Shown here one piece after another: positions 58,731 through 64,000 of a stretch of DNA of 64,000 bases. The translations under genes were made by a program, and so were the position numbers. This stretch comes from Paramacrobiotus metropolitanus. Lineage: Eukaryota > Tardigrada > Eutardigrada > Parachela > Macrobiotidae. The notes under the pieces were generated by a model. It was not told the origin of the DNA, searched no databases, and saw nothing but the letters and a program-made list of their open reading frames with translations. The stretch's first letter is position 1; every line of letters begins with the position of its first letter. The DNA lies in NCBI RefSeq assembly GCF_019649055.1, contig NW_026570420.1:1-64000 (forward strand), written 5' to 3'.

Positions 58731-59770
58731 TCACAACAACAAAATTGCATTTAAAGTTGCCGCTCCATCCACTGTTCCAAGTACTGAAGCGGCGTTGCCC
58801 CGCTGAATTTCTAGTGACAACCTTTGGCGGAGAAATTCATGGGAGCGAGGTTTACCTGTGTGTAGTTGAAGTCGTTTCCCGATTTCTTTTACTAAGAGTA
58901 TGGCTAGCTTCCCCCATGGCCCAAGAGTTTCGAAACCTAGTGGAGAGAAGACATATCTACCCTCCAAATACGAGTACAGTCGTAATTTTTTATCTTCGGC
59001 CTCCACAGCAGCAGCTCCTGCGGTAACTGACGTGGATTGCAGGTAAGACATCGCAACAGTATCCACGCAGGTCGCGTCCCATGCCAGGCACATACCACGC
59101 TTCCAGGCAAAGGTTGTGCACCCATCTGGACGACGATCGGACGTGTGGGATGTACCCCGGGGTTCCAGCTTAGCCGGGATGCCGGCTGACACTAACGATC
59201 TACACACAATACTATTCAAACCGCCGTGGCGTGCGTGACTTCCAGCGGAAAAAGTGCAGGATAAGCCGTGGTGTCCATACTCATCTACGGACTTGTGACA
59301 CTTCGCACATGAATGCGGCTCGCATATCTTTACGCCCAGTCTCAGACCGACTGAAATCTTTACTGTGTCGTCGTCAAGGAGGTTACCGATGTGTGCAGAG
59401 GGCAAGGCATTTAACCAAAGGCCTGCTTCCGGTGTTGATTGAGCCATTAAGCGAGCACGGTTGACCTTATCGTCGCGAAAAATGTCCAGCAGAACTGATA
59501 AAGACACGTTACATAGCGCGAGGTCCCATGTCCGTTGTGCTTTGCGAAAAGCTGGTTCGGGAAGATCTGAGAGACGCGCTTTTATCTTCCACAATTCCAG
59601 GGCGCTTGTAACATCTGCAGCAGGTTAACCAGGGATCAGTAGTGACACTAAGTCGGATAAGGAATGAATCGAAGCCAAAAAGGCTGGAAGTGCTAATTCC
59701 TCCGCTCGACGAATGCCAATACCGCCCCTGCTCACTGGGAGTGTCGCCTGCCGCCAGCACGGGTAGTCAT
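58731..59770 (-). mobile_element. Retroelement 3' fragment with restriction-endonuclease-like domain
   Basis: The minus-strand frame begins near 59770 with LPVSRGGIGIRRAEELALPA, the segment that usually follows the reverse transcriptase in certain retroelement polyproteins. An in-frame TAA at 59624-59626 interrupts it. It continues to 58731 with WLNALPSAHIG, VGLRLG, a zinc-knuckle-like CAKCH...HHGLSC, then RRPDGCTTFAW and AWDATCVDT, a spacing that suits a PD-(D/E)xK nuclease, and ends FLRQRLSLEIQRGNA. No reverse-transcriptase catalytic core lies upstream, so it is a 5'-truncated dead copy. It is related to the ORF in the element at 32349-32983 but shares no terminal repeat with it. Confidence 0.75.
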
Positions 59771-59964
59771 CGTGGCCAGTGCGCACATTTTACTAATCGA
59801 CCGGAGGGTGCAGGGGGTAAAACGTGGTCGTCGGACCTGCCAGTGGCACTGCCAATGGCATGGCATGTGATAAAACCCGGAAATTCTGTCAACTGGCACC
59901 AGATAAAACCTGGCAGATGCCGCATACAATGTGGCACCGCGTACAAACGGGTTCCGAAAGTTTC

Positions 59965-60090
59965 GTGAACTGTATGTACTACTTGAAGCTCTTGCGAATA
60001 CATATTCCATATTTCCTTTAAAGTGTTAACAGTACTGGCCATGCACAAAGTTTGTAAGTAAGTTACGGCATATAAAATTTCGAATGGTCA
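59965..60090 (+). repeat. Dispersed repeat, plus-strand copy
   Basis: This contains GAAGCTCTTGCGAATA and AAAGTGTTAACAGTACTGGCC in the same order as the reverse complement of 62790-62905. It is non-coding and about 2.7 kb from its partner. Confidence 0.65.
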
Positions 60091-61292
60091 CATTGTATTC
60101 CGCCGTTTGCGCAAAGTACTTTAAATACATCAACCAAACGATGACCAGGTGCATATCAAAATATGCACTTCCAGATTTACGATTTACACCGCTGCAATAT
60201 GTCTTGCGGTTGAGCATGGTGTGTCATTCGGTTAACTAAGTGCAGCAGACGACAAGCGTCACTTTCAACGTTAACATCGTAGGCTCGTATATAAGTTTCT
60301 CCGCACACCCCTTTGGTGGCTTAGCTTGTTATTATCGTTACCGTAAGGTAATGCCAGCCATGAAGTAATTAGGACTTCTGTTAAACCCGAAACAAACCTG
60401 GCAGGACTGTTTGGAAAACGTCGTTAATATAAAAGTTCACAACAGTTTTATTGATTTTCAATACTTCTATACTACTTTAGCAACCTTTTTCGTTATTCTT
60501 TTCCTTATAGAAAAACCATTAACATCACAGTGCAGTGTACCCAGTCAGTAAACAAGGAGGTCTAAAAACACAGAGCACCTTTTGGGTAGCCACACTTCAG
60601 CAGAGCACTACAATATGCAAAACTGCACACACGCAGACGTATAGAAATCTTAATTGTACCCTTGCCACTATGCTGTAGAGCTTAGACTAATCGAGAAAGG
60701 AATAAACAGTACATGTTGTATGACATCGTACACTAAGATCAGTACTAGAGAGGGGTATTTATTATACTCAAAATGGCGCTAGTGATACGATTTTTCAATT
60801 TTTGCACTGTATACTATATTTACCTGTTTCGGCTAGTCTTAATCAAATATGTTCTCTGTGGATAACTGGCCGCTCGTTTCTCTTGTTTCATATCAATCGC
60901 TTATAGCGAAACCAGTACTACGTGTTTACAAATCCAAACAATAATATTACCCCGTAAAATAGGTAATTAATGATAATGGTACTGGTGCTGTACATAACTG
61001 AAATATTCATAAGGAAGCGTCATTGTAATGCTAACTACAAGTAGACACCCCACGGCTTATCATTACTGCTATGGACGACAAACAGTTTCGGACCGGAAAA
61101 GAGCCTCTTATAGTGCTATAGTCGCTTGTAAACATTAGGAGATCAGCCAAGAAAAAGACAGGTAATTGAGTACAGCCGCGTTTTTGTTTTGACTGCAGTA
61201 CACACTGCAGAGTGCAGGGCCTGCAGTGCAGACCAGAGTCAGACCCAGTAAGGTGCATGGTAAATGCCTAAACGGTATGCAGTGTTCCCCAT

Positions 61293-61385
61293 ATGTGCAT
61301 GTAAACTTTGCTGTTTAATTAAATATCTCAGAAAAACCGGCGCCATGTATACACGCACTTTCACATACACATACACTGGGAAGCT
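61293..61385 (+). repeat. Direct repeat, copy 1
   Basis: AACTTTGCTGTT, AAAACCGGCGCCA, GTATACACGCA and TTCACTGGG-like blocks occur in the same order and spacing as in copy 2 at 61833-61915. Confidence 0.7.
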
Positions 61386-61832
61386 CCACAAACAACCAGC
61401 CTTATCTTCTTGTTTTGCTAACTGATTATGTTGTCGTTGGACAAAACGGCGAACATAAGCCATGGGACACAAGCAGATGAACCCGAGGTGTACATGAGTA
61501 GCACACGTCGCCTTATCGTACTGCTTCAATGCTTGTGTCAGTTGCATTGAAGGGACTGCTTCTGATTCTGGTGCTACTTTAGAATGTCTAACACTGCCGG
61601 CCCCTGCCGTTACTGTCACATTGATAAAATTATTATGGGCTCCTTTAAACTGGATAGGAAATATAAGATCTACAGTATTTGGGTAAGTTATAAGTACCTT
61701 AGCTTGTCGTTCCACCTCTTTTCCCCTTAATTGTTATTGTTAGTTGGTAGTTTTTTACTTTAAAGCGTTTAATAAGGCTGAACAAACCAGGCTGTTTTTT
61801 TTTGTTTACGCAAGTAACGCAATATAAACGCA

Positions 61833-61915
61833 TATGTGCACGTGAACTTTGCTGTTGAGTGTTTTAAAAAACCGGCGCCAGGTATACACGCATTTTCATA
61901 TTCACTGGGTAGCGG
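61833..61915 (+). repeat. Direct repeat, copy 2
   Basis: This is the second copy of the 61293-61385 segment, about 540 bp downstream, same orientation, diverged and slightly shorter. Confidence 0.7.
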
Positions 61916-62789
61916 ACAAGCAACCTCCGCATAATATTCGCATACAGAGTATCAATTACTGTAAGTTAGCTAGGACATTCTTGGGTGGTAATAAAGATTT
62001 TAGTTGCACGCTGCATAACACTAAACGATATGCTGTCGTTAACACTTAACAACTACCCGCTACTTATATTTTTGTTAGAAATATTTTTGGGTTGCAAGCA
62101 TTCATACTGGTAGCTGATGCGTACTTCATGCTGGTAGTAAGAGTTCTAGGTTACATTTACTTTCTAGCGTGAGAACACAGCAAAAATTTTTAAATATTAT
62201 ATTAGACGTAAAAAGGATATAACACGTACACCAAAACGATAATAATAATCTTTGAAGCGTTCTGGGATTAGCGGCGAGAGGTGGATGCTTTAATCGCATC
62301 TTCGCATGTACACTCGTAGTCTGAGAGTAACAGTAAACACCAAACATCACGAACACCCCTTGCTACCGAACACCAAACTAATAAACATTTTAACAGCATT
62401 ATATAGTCTGCCAGTGGCACTCTACGTTGCGCACTTTGAAGTCAAAAAACAAATCGATTTTTGCTGCTGCAATTGTCACAGCGGCACCTGTAAACATCGT
62501 GCATTTAAACTTTTTACGACATGTAGACATGGTTTTTTAGTTTCTTCTACAGTGTTAAATCCAGGTATCGATTACAGCCTGTCTAAAAGGCGTGTTTGCC
62601 GCATCGCTATCGTGCTGGGGCAGTACTTAATACCATACCGCTTTGAGTAGCGGAATAACGCGCCACGTTAATATGCTTTCTTTCCAGTGCCTTAACGATG
62701 TGCCGCGATTGTATTTTAATGCGGCTTTTCATTCTTTTTATTACGGTGCTTTCCGCGAACATCAAAGATGCAAAGTTGACCTTTTCAAA

Positions 62790-62905
62790 TTTCATATGTC
62801 GTCGCACACTTACGCACTTCGCACATGATCAGTGGCCCAGCACTGTTAACACTTTCCAAAAAAATCGACTATACTCGCAAGAGTTTCGAAGATATGCATA
62901 CGAGG
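62790..62905 (-). repeat. Dispersed repeat, minus-strand copy
   Basis: Its reverse complement carries GAAACTCTTGCGAGTA and AAAGTGTTAACAGTGCTGG, matching the copy at 59965-60090 in order and spacing. Confidence 0.65.
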
Positions 62906-63098
62906 AGGATTGCTGTTGAGTCGGTAGCGAATTAACGGCAGTCGATTGCCTCAACCGTGTATGCCATCCTGGGCGGCTGGCAAACCAGCCCGTAATGTTA
63001 CGAAATTGGTCGCGTCCACGGATTTAAACAGATTTTCCCCATACACTGGTATGCTAACTTCAGATGCCTGCCATTCTTGAATTTGAGAATGAAACCGT

Positions 63099-63371
63099 TC
63101 AAGTCAAATACCAAACGGCAGAAAATAAACTTTCACAATTTTTGACACCAAACAAGTTGCAGTTTATAGCGTGAGAGACAAGTTATAGCACTTTGAAGTT
63201 TCTCGTAGACATAGCATAGAATCGCCGTGTGGGAACCTTGATCGTGAATTGTATGCTAAGTCTACGAGAAAACTAAAATGGCAGTAACTTTTTTCAATCG
63301 CTACAAACCACAACGTTTTTGGTATCAGAAATCGTGAAAAATTATTTTCTGCCGTTTGGTATTTGACTTGA
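63099..63371. mobile_element. Foldback / MITE-like element, 273 bp
   Basis: The terminal arms are near-perfect inverted repeats of about 47 bp (TCAAGTCAAATACCAAACGG at the left, its complement at the right). A second inner pair is built on GTTTCTCGTAGAC and GTCTACGAGAAAAC. There is no coding capacity. A clean target-site duplication was not evident, although ACCGT occurs on both sides. Confidence 0.8.
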
Positions 63372-63730
63372 CTACCGTTGTATAGAGCCTCGAGCTGAAC
63401 CTAAGAAGGGCTGCGTGTATACAGCAGTAGACATCTGTAGACACCGTTGTAGATTTCTAGACACGCTGTATACAATCACTATACATCCCATCCGTGCATG
63501 ATGACAGCGTTTTCTGTTCGTGGCTACGCACTCGTGCCTCTAATGATACTACACAGACGCTTGAGTTCATCACCCAAATTAATATCCGCGGCTTCGTTAT
63601 GCTTCACACAACATTCCGGCTGCAATTATCCGCAATACGGACAGGAGCAGTTCGCCAACGCCGACATGGCGAAACGTATGCCAACGGCCGGACCATCCCG
63701 GACACCGGCGCAATAGATGGAAGCGATAAC

Positions 63731-63786
63731 GAACGTAGGTCAGTGGAATCGGGGAGAGTGATCCCCGATTCCACTGACCTACGTTC
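63731..63786. repeat. Perfect 25-bp-stem hairpin
   Basis: Positions 63731-63755 and 63762-63786 are exact reverse complements with a 6-base loop, GAGTGA. The outer arm begins GAACGTAGGTCAGTGGAATC. It lies in otherwise gene-free DNA. Confidence 0.9.
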
Positions 63787-64000
63787 GACCGTTGCGCCAA
63801 CGGCCGTAGTAAGTAGCAACCTTAGAATCAGTACATAGCCGCGGCATAATCGTGGTAAAGACTGATCGTCACTCCACGAGAACAACAGTCAAATGCAAGT
63901 ACAGATAGCCTACTACAGTGAAACCTGGTAAATAAATAACCTTCGGTTAAAGCAAAATCGTACGTGTTATCCAGGCATTATCCAGAGTTATATTACAGTC

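Larger units (their letters stand above)
59771..64000. other. Gene-poor right end with several repeats
   Basis: No exon is supported from here to the window edge. The separately listed repeats account for parts of it. The longest open frames (about 115 to 158 codons) lack any recognisable family, signal or splice context. Confidence 0.45.

Noticed and set aside
61239-61715. A 158-codon minus-strand frame
   Set aside because: It overlaps a direct repeat and has no recognisable features.

Overview
The window looks like nuclear DNA of an ecdysozoan invertebrate with small GT-AG introns (mostly about 40 to 370 bp in the genes resolved here). A tardigrade is my best guess from the gene set and compact gene structure, but this is inference and no database was searched. 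No rRNA, tRNA, CRISPR array or bacterial operon was seen.

0 to 17 kb: after a decayed FLYWCH/MULE transposase comes a cluster of five paralogues of a secreted two-immunoglobulin-domain family in mixed orientation. They are A (minus, multiply frameshifted), B (plus, intact), C (minus, one in-frame stop), D (minus, remnant) and E (plus, intact, two exons). Shared splice position, leader and cysteine pattern show one family undergoing birth and death. I could not tie it to a named family.

17 to 28 kb: gene-poor DNA, then a six-exon inward-rectifier potassium channel (plus) and a relic of the last exon of an ATP-grasp gene.

28 to 46 kb: a satellite of about 28 copies of a 70-bp unit whose hairpin arms covary between subfamilies. 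It directly adjoins the 5' side of a receptor guanylate cyclase (rGC1, plus) that also carries an inserted element with terminal inverted repeats. A D-Ala-D-Ala-ligase-like ATP-grasp gene (minus, possible transferred gene) follows, then a second receptor guanylate cyclase (rGC2, minus) that has lost a metal-binding aspartate.

46 to 64 kb: a TRIM-NHL gene (minus), a broken astacin metalloprotease next to a Link (hyaluronan-binding-like) domain (plus), an integrin beta subunit gene (minus), a retroelement 3' fragment (minus), and a gene-poor tail with a foldback element, dispersed inverted repeats and a perfect 25-bp-stem hairpin.

The genes do not form one pathway. Several encode surface or secreted proteins: Ig proteins, Kir channel, guanylate cyclase receptors, integrin beta and Link domain. 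Exon boundaries were read by eye from splice signals, phase and paralogue comparison. Frameshifts may be true lesions or assembly errors.
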